Source of the DNA: Viscum album | Lineage: Eukaryota; Streptophyta; Magnoliopsida; Santalales; Viscaceae | Length of the DNA stretch: 64,000 nucleotides | Assembly (NCBI GenBank): GCA_963277665.1 | Contig: OY728143.1 | Coordinates: 535,404,394-535,468,393, forward strand | Direction: 5' to 3' | Shown here: one piece after another, positions 45,901 through 60,339 of the stretch | Layout of the letters: every line of letters begins with the position of its first letter | Position numbering within the stretch: position 1 is the stretch's first letter | Position numbers and translations under genes: made by a program | The notes under the pieces: model-generated | Databases searched by the model: none | What the model was told of the DNA's origin: nothing | The model's input: the letters and a program-made list of their open reading frames with translations, nothing else

Positions 45901-48900
45901 TTTAATGTTTCTCTTGAATCTTCGTGTTAGTGATGACAGTTTATTATAGATATTGGGTGATAAAATGAGGTTCCATTCATGGTTTTCAATAATCTAAATA
46001 CATGTTTGAGAATATATACTGATACAGTAAGAATTTTCATCATTTTTGAAAGAGATAGGTACCTTGGATTTATGTTTGGTGATTTTATGAGTAGTGGACC
46101 ATTTAAAATTGTATTTTCTTTTTCAAGGTATGCTTCACACTCTATTTAAAAGTACTAGAAACTAAATCAAGTTGATGTTGGTTGTGTGGGATTGACTATA
46201 TCCATAGAGCCCAATTTCAAAGGTTTCAATAGATAATATATTTATTCTTATGGTATGTATATTTCTTTTTGATCTTCTTATTTTACACACTACTTATCTG
46301 AATACATTGTTTATCTAAAAGGTATTTCCTTTAGAATCCATATGTGGAGGCCTACTAAGTTTTACTCTCAACCTACAAAGGCTTCTACTATACATGGTTA
46401 TTCTATAAAATCTCATGAGTTTTTTATATGAATAGGTTTAGGATGAGGCATGTGTTGAGTGTTTCATGATCAGTAAGGATAGCACAAATGGTATTATGAT
46501 ACTTGATACCAGGTGTGTGACATGGATCTATGTCAGTATTAGATACTAATGGAATATTTTTCTCCCACATTTTATTTTTTATATGTCTTATTAGATTATT
46601 GGGTGATCAATGTTTTATGTGTGGAATGGTTTTTTGAGCCATTAATATATTAAATTTTATTATATCTTGCTTCTTGTTTAGTTTTTTATTCTTTCCACAT
46701 TCTCTAAAGTGTAAAATGTTTGTTTACTTAATTATGATTATTCACTCTAATGTGGGGGTTATGTCTCATCATTGTTTCATCTTATAACCCAACCACTATT
46801 TGTTGGCCACTAACATAAGAGGATGTGAGCTTGATGTCATGTATAAAACTAGCTCGAGGAACTAATTTAGTGTCTCTAGGAACAGTATGTTAAACCTGAC
46901 CCCCCTAGGATATTCTGAAAACCTCCCCCACTCCATTGGACACTCCACTATGGTATAATTATAGTGATTTAAATTAATTTTAAAGGCTTCATAGCTCAAA
47001 ATAATAGTTTGGTCTTAAAACCCAACTAATCTTATGTGAAAGCCTCATTTTCTAGTGATTATGAACATCATCACATATACTGAATAGCATATAACCCAAG
47101 GAAGAATAAAATCCTCTAACATAGATATTATAGATAATAAGTTCAAATGAAGGACAATGTCATAGGGTATCATCTCTATTATAATGGATCCCAAGAAAAC
47201 CTCTCATGTGAAAAATTAAGTTCAATTAAATAATATACATGAGTAGATGGTAGATCACCTCTAAGGATGTCTCTACATAGAGTTTTATCTAGGGAAATTC
47301 TTGTATTCTACACTGTATTAATAATGATACCATAAGAAAACAATGGTCAAAAATGATATAACTAGGTATGGTTCGAATGAATCAAAATAAAAAGAAATTT
47401 TCCATGATAATATTTATTTCTTAATCCACCTTATTATTTTATTATTAAGAAATTAAATTACATTTCATATGTATCAAAACTTATTGAAATAAAATAAAAA
47501 AATATTCAATAATTTTAATATTATTTCTAACATAAAAATTCAGTGGTTTTAGATGATGGATAAGTAATGATTTAGTGTATTTAAAAATAAATTATTTATG
47601 AGCATAATTTTAGAGAAATAATTTTCTAGTAGTAAGTGTTTGATTTTAAAATGAACATGTATCAAGGGTTATGTGGCAACCCAAAGAGTTCTTAGGTGGT
47701 CACATAGATATTCTAATTATGAATTCATAGGTTTTGAGACGAGACAAAAAAAATTATGCGTAATAAAATGTTTTATTTCTATAATTTTTTGGTATTCAGA
47801 TGAAGTAATGTGTTATGAGTATCCACTTTATCAATTGATGCATTGGTGAATGGGATTTCATTAGATGGTGATTGATTTTTCCATTATTCATCGGAATATG
47901 TGATAACCTCTTTGTTTATATTTCTTGAAAAAAATTGCATGTGTCATATCCATCTATATCATTTCATCAACAAAAATAATGTTATGAGATGATCATAGAT
48001 GTTTTAATGAAGGTCTGATATGTTCTATTCAATGATCAAAATTGACCATGTCACCAAGGATTCATTGGGCTTCAACTCCACCCATTGTTCACCTTCATAA
48101 ATCAAACCACCTATATTGAGCTTTCCATAAAATTACATGATCTAATATATGTCCCATGTTTATGAAATACGTGTACTAATAAATATCTTTTTGAAAAATA
48201 TATCAAATAAATTGAATGAATGAAGGAAAACATAACCATGTGGAGGTAAATAAGGGTGTAGGAAGTATATGATTAATGTAGCTAAAGGGTATTCTTGTAT
48301 AATGATTTTTTAAGAATAAAATAATCTAAAAGAATCCTTATCCACGTAGAGAAATTAAACAAATGAATTTATATCTATATGCTTGTGATCCTAGAACTAT
48401 AGAATTATCAATTGGCATATTAAATGATAAATAGGGCTTCGGAACAAGGATCCCCAATAATGGGATTAAATTGGGTGTTGTATCAGATTTTAATAAAATT
48501 ATTCATTATTATATTGATTTCAATAAACATTTATTCTGTATCTCCCTCTATTTTACGTCTTCCATTTCCATGGAAGGCTGGGTGAGATTGGTAATTCATA
48601 GGGAGATCACTATTGTAATTATTAATATTTTTATAATAATTCTCACTATTTTTTGACCCTAATTTCACACTATAAGGATTCATAAGGGTGGGGTATGGTG
48701 GCCATTGATTTTTCCACCAATTTTATCTACTATGTATCATTATCAAGACTATTAAAACATATAATATTCTAATTCTTGATCATTAATTTTAAGTGATACA
48801 CGTTGTGGTTTATGAGTGGGTGGTCTATAAAAGAAGATAGATGAGTTAGAGTTTGTAATTATTTCTCCCAAGATAATTAATATCTTGAATGTTAATATGC

Positions 48901-50072
48901 CCTACTAAGAATATTGTAAAACACCACAACTCTTGAGTGTATACCAGTAATCTTTAGTACAAAGTATTCAGTGTGCATTAAATATAAGGCACTAATGTCC
49001 TATAATTGTAAAATGTGTGTGGAAGAAGTTATACTGAGTCAATTAGGACAATATATTTTGGATGATATTCATGTAAAACAAGTTATGGAAAGGAATTATT
49101 GATCTACTAAGAAAAAATACATTTTCTCTCTAGATCCAATTTATATTTTCATATCTATTTATTTTCTTTGTATCTTTTTTCATTAAACAGACATGCACCC
49201 CCTCTATTTCAAATTATTCAATATTAAAAAAAACAAAATCATTATAAAATACATATATATTATTACAATATATCTTTTTAATTATTGAGATATAATCTTA
49301 AGGTTATCAATTGTGTTGTATTCATGGTTGTATACGTGTAATTTTAGGGGGACTATGAAAATCCCTATATTAGGGTGACAATATGAAAAATTCACAAATA
49401 ATACAACATACCACACTTAGAGTTTTCTTACCATTTAACATTATATTTTAAATATATATATATACTTGATCACCATCACTCGGAGACTAGTATGGATGGC
49501 ATGGTTGTGGTAATTGTCATAAATGTTTATTGAAGTGTCTTCTATCTCTAGATCTATCTGATGGGCCAAAAAATCCTTCCAAAACCATATTCTAGAGGAC
49601 CACCTTTTCTACCACAATAATGTCCCTTATCCTGATGCTACCTCCAATTTTTTCCATAGTGCATCCCAGACATACATCCAACACTAAAAAAGATAGTAAA
49701 TCTATATAAATTTTCCATCAAACTATGTAGTAAAAAAATCACATATGCTTTAAGATTTTAGTATTTGTTTAATCCCTCTATCATTAGACCCCTAGAATTG
49801 GGTTGTGAATTTTGATTCCACTAATGATTAGACAAGTATGATTATCATTGAATAGCTTCTACTGATAACTATACACTAACAAAAAGTAGTCTAATTCAAG
49901 TAAAAGAATACATATCTTGTAGGAATCTCTTAAATTTCAATGCTCTATCCATGAATCTAATAAAGCTAGGGTTATATAGTGGTACATCGCCATGTCAAAT
50001 AAACCTCCATATACCACACGAGAACATGTTAACATGCAATGATCTATCATGATTAATTAACACAGCCCAATC
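39977..50072. other. About 10 kb of AT-rich sequence without recognisable genes
   Basis: Only short spurious open frames occur on either strand. I found no reverse transcriptase, transposase, RNA gene or terminal repeat. A stretch at about 41270-41700 has the flavour of a chromovirus LTR (GACTATAACAACATATC, then AAGTGAGTACCACTCAATAGGCAACC, recalling the GTGAGCTCAAATGCTCAGCAAG segment of R1/R2 LTRs), but there is no second copy or boundary. A CG-bearing patch at 44200-44270 is also LTR-like. Most likely very old, unrecognisable transposon remains. Confidence 0.5.
42176..42200. repeat. Perfect 10-bp inverted repeat with 5-base loop
   Basis: GGATGAATCC, loop AAGGG, GGATTCATCC. It could form a small hairpin in an otherwise featureless AT-rich region. 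No run of T follows that would suggest a terminator, and no gene lies adjacent. Confidence 0.6.
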
Positions 50073-52816
50073 TATCACAGTCCAACCCGTGACTACCCTA
50101 TGACTACCTCTAATAGGCTAGGGGATAGTGATAGGTGCCGAGTCAGAATATCCCAAAAATGGCAAGAATTATCCAAAATTAATTCCACACACGCCCAAAT
50201 CTCCAATCCCACACAAGGTTGAAAAGTAAAACAATTAAAAGAATTCAAGAATACATCTATGATCCCACAACAGAGTACAATAGTAAAGTCTTAAAAAACA
50301 AAAAGGGGAAAAACAAGACAAACCAAAACTATAATGAGTCCAACCTTCTCTAATGGTGAGGACTACGTCAAAAATATGCTCATAGTAAAATACTTGATGT
50401 GTCAAGATCTCTCTTCTCTCTACCTGCTCTTTGTCCTCCCATGACACCGCCAAAAGGTTCATCATCTACACAAGACACAACATGTGTGGTAAAATCCCAT
50501 GCTGGTGTGATTAAAAAAATATTTAGTTGGACAACCTGAAAACACTAAACATGAAGTGCCGTGTATATTTAGCTCTGTATTCGATTTGGTAATCAAGGTA
50601 TAATTGAAACACCCATATATACTGAAGAAATACACCGCACCACTAGGCAGTCAAAACCAACTATTAACCATATGATTGTTTTCAAAAAAAATCCTGTTAA
50701 GATAGATATCACTCCATGATCCATTCTATCATTGGAGAAACTAGACAAAGAGGACTATCTAATTGGACCCTTCATAAAGAGAACACAGTAGTTAATCAAG
50801 ACTATAATACATCAATAGGTGTCACACCCAGAACTTATGGGGGACACTGTGAACCCAACCTAGATTAACCAACTATTGTGGGTATGATATATCAATGATT
50901 CCACCAACCCTATTGATGAAGGCTACTAGATGGACGATCAATGTCCTACTCAAGGAGTTCACACCAATTCCACAAACTCCATCTAGGGAACTAAGTATGA
51001 TAGCGGATCACACTCTAGTCACATGGAGGGACACCACAACTCTATCTAACACTCAGCCTCTAGAAGGAATCAAAATCCAGAAATGTGGATGTAATGTCGC
51101 AATGTGCCCTCAAGTTAAATGACAATGAGAATTAAATCAACCTACACTGGTCCATCCTATGAAAAAAAATATCCTCATGCACTTTTGATGGGAGTATATG
51201 GCCTGTCCCAATGGGTACATGGTGTGTCCAGCTATCCCAAGTCATGACCATATGGAAAAGCCTCACATGGAATGTTTTCTCTATATACATTGCATGTTGA
51301 ATTTTTACATAGTTCGTATGAAAAAATAGATTCCTATCCATTTATCTTGGTCATGTTTTTGTACATAAGTTGTGTTCATGTATCAGTCCATATACACCAA
51401 GTTGTGTTCGTGTGGCAGTACACGGTGTCTCTGTTCTAGTGTACTCCAACCCCTATTCATATACATTTGAATTAGATGATTAGTCAACCATGGAAGGTCA
51501 CATTCCATGTGACAGGTGTCCCATGATTTGTGATCTTTATCTTCATCCTATAACCCTATCCTCCACAGAATTGGGCTCACATGGAATGAACTCTTGGATT
51601 AAACTCCATGTTCTGCGAGATTTTCCAAAGTCCCAAAATCTTCTACGCACACCTCAGATGATGCTCCAGCCTTTGATCAGGCGGTTTACATACTATGAAT
51701 CTGTATATCCATGGTCATTTCTCCATTCCATTACGGAATCCCTGCATTTCATCCCTAAATCTACAGAAAAAATGGATCAAATCGAAGTACTTCTTTTTGT
51801 GCTGTAGTAAGATGAAGAACAGAAAATCGAGAATCATATATCATCTAAATTTCTTTGTCTCCTTCATCACACATCCTTTGTTCAATATTGAGATCATAAT
51901 TATGATATTGTCTCTATGTGCCAATAAATTCCTGTGAAATGATCGATTAATGATGATTTGTTGAGTTTCACACCAAATGAAGGAAGGCTGCAAAAAATGA
52001 TGGATCATGGGAGAAAAGCATAGGAGAAAATAGAAGGATTAAATCTAGATCAATATTTCTAATGATATGAAATCATTTAAATAAGATAATCATAAATGGG
52101 ATTAAAATTAGTTATCCAAAATCACTATATAATAATCTCATCCTGCAAGTGTGCATGATACAAGAATCAATATGTGGGTTAATTGATCTGTGTACACGGT
52201 AGTAATCATTAATGTGGTAGAATTCTAACTAAAGAAGCATACTACCTTGATTAAGTTCGATCTCTAATTGATAATGATGTGTTGTTGTCATCTTTGGGAA
52301 GATTTGTTGAATCAGTTGCACATCGATCATCAATCCCTGATCATGTCACCATCATCTAGAGAGTATTATCTAGAGCTCACTCTAATGGTTCCTCGACATT
52401 TCCAGGGTTATGTGTCTAAGCCTATATTTCCAACATAATAATCTATTAAACGATAGAAAAATTATTGCATCAGTGAAAAGAAATAAAATAATTTTTAAAA
52501 ATAATTTTATTCATTTCTGAACCCATGGTGACTTTCCAAAAAAGATCCACATTGACTAATGTTAAGTTGCAGCTAGAGAAAACACATCGTTATGAACTAA
52601 ATGGTGCCCTTTTATTTATGATCTAAGCTTCTGTTTAGAAGTCATTTAAAATTTTTTGTTAAATTATGTGCTCATTCTATTTAATGTATTTAATATATTT
52701 CATAAATTTATTTCTAAGGACACTATGCCTCAGAATCCCACATATTCTTAATGCCTGGTCGCAAAAATAACCTTATAATATTTAAAAATAATACACAGAA
52801 AATCATAGATTTTACA
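50073..52816 (-). repeat. O3 3' LTR
   Basis: The right boundary is clear: minus-strand TGTAAA at 52816 follows the polypurine tract. The left boundary (about 50073) is estimated from resemblance of TATCACAGTCCAACCC...GACTACC...AATAGGCTAGGG to the terminal sequence of the O LTR. Anchors shared with 60340-63065 include ATCCCAAAAATGG, TATGATCCCACAACAG, ACCAACCCTATT and CTTATCTTCATCC (with small changes). Confidence 0.65.
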
Positions 52817-52831
52817 TTCTCCCCACCATAG
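52817..52831 (-). other. O3 polypurine tract
   Basis: Minus-strand TATGGTGGGGAGAA immediately before the LTR start TGTAAA, the same form as in O. Confidence 0.7.
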
Positions 52832-52835
52832 GGAT

Positions 52836-55800
52836 TTATATCCCTAAAAATTCACAATAATGGTTATAAAAAAGATACAGGTACTGAACATGAATCTGAG
52901 CCTCCCAATCCCATGTTCTTTCCTTAAGATTATCAAGATACCACCAGACATGCACAAAAGGAATCAATCTGCCATGAAGGATCTTATTTTGTCGATCCTC
53001 AGTCTCCTTCAGGTACAAATCAAATGTTTCTCCATCCTCGATGTCAAACTCACCCCAATTGATAACATGCAATATACCTTTCACATACCTCCTCAGCTAC
53101 AACAAATGAAAGATGGCATCTACATGATCTAATGGATATGATATAGCTAAGAAATATGCCACCTCCCTACGTCTGTAAGATATCTAGAAGGGGCCAATAG
53201 ACCTCAAAGATAGCTTTCCACACCATCCAAATCATCATAATTCAAATCATGGTGAAACCCCTCAGAACATATGCTATTTTTCCTTAAACACCAAAGGCAT
53301 CTGTCACCTATCAGCATAATACTTTGGATGGATCAGTGCAGTATTCATCTACTCATGGATAATATGCACCTTCTCAGTTGTAGTTCTCACCAACTATGGG
53401 CCCATGAGTTCCGAATCTCCCGGGTCTATCTAGAAAAATGGTGACCTACAGGTTCACCAATACAAATCCTCAAATGGTGTCATACCAATGGTGGAATAGT
53501 ATCAGTTGTTGAATGAAAACCCCAGTAGTGGAAGGCAATCTTCTCAATAATGGATAAATTTTTACATGAAAGGTTTCATTATGTACTCAATAACATGAAT
53601 GGTCATATTAGTGTGTTCATTAGTTTGTGGATAAAATGATGTGCCCAATCATAACGGGGTCACAAATTCCCCATGTAATCCCTTCCATAGTTGGGATGTA
53701 AAAATAGCATCACAACTAAAAAATATTTGTTGGAACAACATTTTGTAGGACTATATCCATAATGTATAGGCCTCCCTAGATCACTAATGAACTCTATTCT
53801 TTGATAGATAAACATTGGTCGACTTTGTGATTCTTTCAATGATCACCAAGATGGAATTGAGTCCCCATGACATACATGGTGATCCCATCATAAATACTGT
53901 GGATATTACATCCCACTTCCACTCTGAAACCTCAAGGTATTGAGATAATTTCATAGGATCTTCGTTCATAGACTTCACTTTCTAAAAAGCAAGGCATTGA
54001 GAGATTAAATTTGTAACTCCTTTCTTCATTCCATGCACCCAAAACTGATATCGGAGGTCATGGTATATCATAGAGACACACAGATGTACCACCAAAGTAG
54101 ATATATAATACTCTATCAGGACCTCCTCCCACAATTTCATTGGTACCATCATCCTTCATCTAAAAATGATAGTGTTCTCCCCATGTTTATAATATCTATT
54201 GGGAGGGTGTCTAGTTGATATTGGAGTATGTAAGGTCTCTCAATCCTATATCCATATTGACTAACCCAGACATGTTGTACAAGTAGTGGGGTAATACAAT
54301 TTACTGAAGATTTGAAGATCTATCATTTTTCACAAATTACAACTGCAATGAGGATAACTACTCTAACGCGTCAGGCAACTACATTAAACAATACCTCCAG
54401 CTAATTTTTTATTCGATCATGCTCCCATTCCAAGGAGTAAAGACAATATCAAATTAAAAATCTTATAAGAAATCTTTCCATCACCTCTATCTCAATTTAT
54501 GATCCTTCTAATAGATTATATACATGAAACTCTTACAGTCAGAGTATACGACAAACTACTCACCCATCAGGTAGTGTCTCCACATCGTCAATGTACAAAC
54601 TATCACTGCTAACTCAAGGTATTATGTATTATAGTTCTTCACATGTGGTCTCAACTAGAATAAATCATTAGAAATAACTACTTAACTATGAATAATAATG
54701 CAACAAATTCTTTTCTTTGAAGCATCAGAGAACAATACATACTCAACAACTTCCTCTGGTGACCTAAAGATGGGTTTTCTCGTCAACCTGTGTCTTAGCT
54801 CTTGAAAGCACTACTGGAACTTCTCCACCATCAAGAAAACATTACCTATTATATTAAAGGATATCAAGGGTGAATCTACTCAATATAAGTCTGGTATAAA
54901 CCTATTATATTATCTATAAATCCATGGAAACTCTACACATCGATAAAATTCTTGGGTGGCTTCAAACCGAGAACTTCCTCAAACATCAATGGACCCACTG
55001 TAACTCTAGCCTATGAGATTAATTGTCCTAGAATGTGGACCTCCTAAATTCATAAATGAATCCTTGAGAGATTCACATAAAGTTTGTTCCCTCGTATTTT
55101 TTCCTAGACCATCCTAATGTGTCTGACTTTCTCCTCTATAGACACAGAATACAATTGGATGGACTCAATGAAGACTACCACAAAATGGTCTAAGAATGGT
55201 TGAATGATCCAGCTCATGAAACCCATGAACACTTCTAGGACATTCGTTACCCTAAATGACATCAGAAAATAATCATTATGAATGTATCTATATCTGAATT
55301 ATGTCTTCTGTATACACTCATCTCACACTCGTAACTGGTGATAGACTGACCAAAGGCCAATCATATATAACCATGACTCCTGTTTCAACTAATCAATGAG
55401 GTCATAAATCCTCAGTAGTGGATAGTTATTCTTCATTGTCACTTGCATCAAACACCGATAATCCACAAATAAACTCAATATCTCATCCACCTTCTTGGAA
55501 AAAAACTTTGGGGCTGCCTAGGGGGAAACACTGGGTCTCACGAAGCCATTGTACTGCAAGTTCCCCCACTTCATTATCTTCTATCGACGATCTGTGGGAT
55601 CCATCTGATATGCTGGTGAAGATATTGGTGTCTTTATAAGGTGAATGTAGATGCATAAATCTACCTATCTATGGGGAGGTAAATCTGGTACATCCTCAGG
55701 AAGTACGTCCTCATACCCCATCACCATTGCCTGAAATGGATATCCCAAAGCGTCTGCTACCACCAGAGTCATGTTGTCCAACTAGTGAGTAATCATTTTT

Positions 55801-56000
55801 ACACTCATATGAAAGAGATCATCGTACTCTGTCATGGTTTATTTTTCACCTACAAAGAAAAACCTCATTCTATTACTGAGGAGACAATGTATCCTCCAAC
55901 CAAAACTGTCAATATGGGAATTAACTATAGATAAATATTCCATAATAAGAATGATGTTGTAAGGCATCATTGCTTTAATAAAAAGATCCCATAAAAACTC
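52836..56000 (-). pseudogene. O3 pol remnant
   Basis: Readable pieces on the minus strand, from the 5' side. A protease end resembling YNIILIMEYLS (consensus VILGMDWLS) is at about 55930-55980. Reverse transcriptase has GFVRPSVSP and KNNYPLLRIYDLID (55390-55560) followed by VYHQLRV (about 55330). RNase H has EKFQ-stop-CFQELRHRLTRKPIF (about 54760-54820). Integrase has LEVSEWKWDVISTVF and LVIIERITKSTNVY (53784-53978). The C-terminal stretch has FDIEDGETFDLYL and HVWWYLDNLKERTWDWEAQI (52836-53084), matching the integrase tail/chromodomain region. The catalytic integrase Asp of MDF is lost (STVF). Dense stops and shifts; non-functional. Confidence 0.8.
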
Positions 56001-57660
56001 TCACCTTCATGTGTGCCGTTGAAAATATGAAAAAAGGGGAAATCACTGATTCACCACCCGTCAAAGACTCCAATAGGAAGGGTCATGTCAAAATATCAAC
56101 TAGAGTCTTTATGTTTTGAACTATAGTAGTGGAAAAAAAAGGAATGGATAGTGCATATGTTTATCAATATTGTAGATGAATTAGAAAAGATATAGATAAA
56201 ACATTGTATCATACCAGGAGCCTCAGGTTCATAGGCCTCCACAGCTTGGATCTGGCTTGGTTCCATCCCACCAGCTCCCTAATCCAAGAATAGACCATCT
56301 GGGTGTGGTGTTTGTAATATGTCAAAACTTAAACCATATTCCACTACCCTGTCATCCCCTCTTCCACATCCGCTGCCCTACATAACACCCTTCTCCTACC
56401 TCTTCCTCCTTCTCGATTCTCCATCGTCCATCTCTAGGTCATCTGCAAGATGGGTTGGACAACTTCATGCCATCCATCCCTGACCATCATAAGAGAAACA
56501 CCACTTGTACCTTACCTGATTTGGTCTACCCTAAGAGCATTGCACTACGGACCTCGAGTCCTGGAATCTCATCTAAAATCATCTAAACCACTTGGATGTA
56601 TGCAAATTTCATCGGATACCTAGTTCCAAGGCCTTTACAACCGAGTTCCCATAGTTATCGCCTAATATTGGTGTCTTCTCTATCAGAAAACATTTTAACA
56701 AAAAGGCATGCTCAAGAACACCAACATAGGTGAAAATTATAAGAGAAACCACTGACACCATGATGTCCTTATGCTAGCCCTACTCAAAGGTCTGAGTCTT
56801 GAAAAACATGTCTTGTACAACATTCAAGGAGTAATGTGAGTGATCAGTGAATCTCACTGAGTACTCTATTAAATTTATACTACCTAGATGTAGATTATGA
56901 AGCTCATGTATACATACTGATCACAAAATTAGCAGATAAAACACCTCTTTATAGATATTCTTGAATTCTATATTGGATATATCTATCTAATCATGTGTAT
57001 CAGTCACCAAGAAGCACCATTACCCCATAAATCTCTAAAAAAGTTTCATTGGATGGACTAACATATGATCATAAGGTATCCTCACAATGAAGAAAACATG
57101 AGTGACTGCCTCTAGAAAGTCCTCATCTAACTTGGGGTCTAGCTCTGCTCAATACCTGGGGAGTCTCAACCTCAGAAACTCATGCAATAAACTCATCCAA
57201 CATGTATCGTTAGCTATTATTTATAGTTCTATAAACCAATAAATAGGGCGTGGTATAGCATGTAAACCACCCGAAGGTTCTATCTCTAGTACAAGACCTT
57301 GTACTAATGTCACGTCACTGTGTTAATCATCCTCGAGATCACATAGGGGAATCTTATTTGGCTATCTATGTGGAGGAATCATGAAATAGAACAATATATA
57401 CCATGGTCAAAAGAGTTTATATGGGGGAAGACTAAAGAAGGACATGTAAAACACAACCATTCATATATGATGCATGAACAAAAAATTTCCCTACAACTAA
57501 AATTTAAATGTACCTAGTTGAATGGAAGGTGATCAGAGTCCAGGTGTATATATATATATTGGCCGCAACATGAACACTGGAATGCACATCCTTAAAGACA
57601 ATCCTAAAACACTAAACAAGGTTGAATCAAACCAATCTCAATGACTCAAGATCAAGAGTA
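56001..57660 (-). pseudogene. O3 gag remnant
   Basis: Upstream of protease on the minus strand only the zinc knuckle is clear: CFSYDGQGWMA-stop-SCP at 56456-56500. The second Cys has become Tyr and the His has become Trp. The rest of the ~1.6 kb is where Gag should lie, but I cannot align it by eye. Confidence 0.5.
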
Positions 57661-57666
57661 AAAAAC

Positions 57667-57740
57667 TCTATCATATACCACTCTATCGTGACCCGACCTT
57701 CCGAGGTCCGACCCAAGACTACCCAGAGCCTCTAACGACC
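57667..57740 (-). other. Candidate O3 primer-binding site and LTR terminus
   Basis: Minus-strand TGGTATATGATAGAG (about 57667-57681) resembles TGGTATCAGAG with an insertion. It is preceded on that strand by a sequence related to the O LTR end (GTCGGGTCACGATA; GTAGTC...). Assignment rests on resemblance and position only. Confidence 0.4.
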
Positions 57741-60339
57741 AAAACTATTATAAGTGAAATACCCCTTTGGATATAATTAAATGTCTAGTTTCTTAGAATA
57801 GATATAGGAAAAACATGCACTCCATTTGTTTTAATATATCCAACTCTATTAAAATGACTGTTAAGTAACATTACCATTGATAATATAGTCGTTTAAGAGT
57901 TCTTAAATGACAAGTATAAATGTAGTGTTTTAACAAATCATTTCGACACAGCCAAAGGAGTTGATGGCCTCAAAAAGTAGGATTGTTACCTATAGAGACC
58001 ATTTATCAGAGCATTCAAGGGAGATAGTATTTCTGGTATTTTCCCCAGACTAATCCCAATCTGATATCCAATAACTTAATCACGAGAGAAACTGTTTCTG
58101 GGGGAAGTTCATGCTCATTGAGATCGCATCCCAAACCCTATTCACCAAAGGACCCCATGAATGCCTCACCATATCACACCTTACTCTTATAGAGTATGAT
58201 CATTTAATAAAGGTATATGAATCAAGACTGTATCATTATGTTTATTTGAATATTTTTTATTGAAAAAAGAATATTATTTTATTTTATAATTGTTTTTAAA
58301 GAAAAAAATAGTATATTTGGTTTGTATTCAAATTTAATTGAGACATATATTTTTGATGAGTTAATAAAAAAATTTAAGAAACTATTATTATCAAATTTCT
58401 TTTATTGAATATAAATGATCATATAATTTTTTTGATTCTAAATGTTATTTTTATTACGGTTTAAAAACTGGTTTTTTTCAAAAACTATCACTTTTTCATA
58501 AAAGTTAATTTATATATTAAAAGTAAAAAATGATATATTTAGAAAATTATTTAGAAAAAATGAATATTATTTTTGGAATTAGGGAGTCAAAATTATCCAA
58601 TGGTTATTTTTTCATGATTTTCTAAGATAGTCTAATTTTTGGGTAAAAATTAAATTCCATATAAATATATAGTGTATATTATGACATCATAATAGATGAA
58701 TAGTTATCTAGTGAACACTATAAAAGGTTTATTCGGCCAAATATATTTTCTAAATTTAAAATATTTTGATTTTTGATTTTTTTTACTTATTATATAAAGC
58801 CTTGGTGAATCCGCCAAAATCTATAATATATTTTATGATTTTAAGTTCATTTCTTCAATAATGTGACTCCCTTCCACATAATAAGGGATAATATTTTAAT
58901 ATGTTTGGCACATGGACTTATAAAATAATTTATTACACTCTCATTATTCAAATCCCCTAGATACAACCCATTTTGTTGTTTGTGGTTTTGAATATTTATT
59001 TATATAGATTATAAAACTTAAGTTTCTGAAATATTAAAGAAATCCCCTCTAAATTCAAATATAAACCCACCCAAGCTCCCACATATATTCAGTAAAAATA
59101 CATGGATCACATAAATAATATTTCCTACCATATATATAATCCTCACAACATTACCAAGCTTCCATGAATCCCTTCTTCAATCTTTTTGAGTCACACTGTC
59201 ATGTTAGGGTTCCTTCAATTTTTGGTATTATACAAGATTCCTGATATTGTTACACCGTTTAATTTTTTTTAAAAAAATTATGGGGTATGTTTTTGAACCT
59301 CCCCATACCTCCATTATTATTTTTTAATGATTATAGACCTATTTATCTCTAATTAATACCTCCCATGTACACCAGTTATGATACCATAATTTTATAAGAG
59401 GTATTTCATCTCTCCTCTTTCTTCAAGTTTCTTTCGTATATTATGCCTTCTTTTTCCAAATTAGTTATGTTGAGACTTGTATTTATATGACCCTATAATG
59501 TTCCATTTCATTTATATTTATGATATTTTATTTTCTCTTTCATCGACCCTTTTTATGAATGTTTATGTCACGTAATTAGTTTGCTGAAATTGTACAGTGA
59601 ATTTCCATTCCAAAACAATTGTGTCAGTTAATATTGAACCCATTACCTATCAAGGGTGTTAACTTTTATACAAAAATACCTTTTATTTAGTACATACATG
59701 TATTTATTCCACACCCCTTGATCGTGGAATAAATTATGATGATGAATTATTCCATGCTTTATGATCTATGTGGAAAACTTATGAATTAAAATGAAATAAT
59801 GTGACGAGTGCACCTAGAATTATATAGTGCTCCAATGGATTGGGTAATTTTTTGTATCATGATATGACATTTTGGGATGGGGTTTTACCTGATTACATTT
59901 TGAGACTTTTTCAACTATGATTTCTTGATGGTTTAGCGTTGACCAATGATGTAATGTTTTATCATGTTCCCACATTTCCATGTAATGATTAGCATGTTAT
60001 ATCAGGACTATATGTTCATGTCACTTTTATGCTCCATTGATATGCCAATTTTCTAACATGTGTTGTCTTCCTCATTTTATTCCAGGTTTATTCCCTTATT
60101 TGGATTTATATCTCACCCCTTTCTTATGTTTTTCCTCAGGTTATGCCTTGCAATATTATCTATGAAAGAATGGTGTGGACGTGCAAATGAAGTTTTCAAT
60201 AATGATGTTGTATATCATGTTTTAAATTGTTATGTAATGTTTCTAATTTCCCAAGACACTAGACATATCAATATTTTGGGTTCTATTAAGTGTAATTTTA
60301 TTACATTTAATCATTTATGAATGTAATAAAAATAACAGG
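57741..60339. other. About 2.6 kb AT-rich segment apparently splitting the O3 right LTR
   Basis: The left O3 LTR has no counterpart to this segment, so it is either an insertion in the right LTR or a deletion from the left one. No protein motif, terminal repeat or clean target duplication is visible. GAGCC occurs near both edges (about 57738 and 60344), but this is too weak to call. Confidence 0.35.

Noticed and set aside
46880..46950. CCCCCACTCCATTGGACACTCC patch resembling the CACTA minisatellite
   Set aside because: A single short match without tandem units or flanking CACTA sequence; probably chance.
51490..51937. Overlapping open frames near 51490-51937, and 61551-61809 in the matching LTR
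   Set aside because: They lie in corresponding parts of the two O3 LTRs, share no conserved protein and have no domain.
59238..59249. TGTTACACC-like string suggesting an R1-type LTR end in the 57741-60339 segment
   Set aside because: Only a few bases match, and no other R1/R2 LTR features are nearby.
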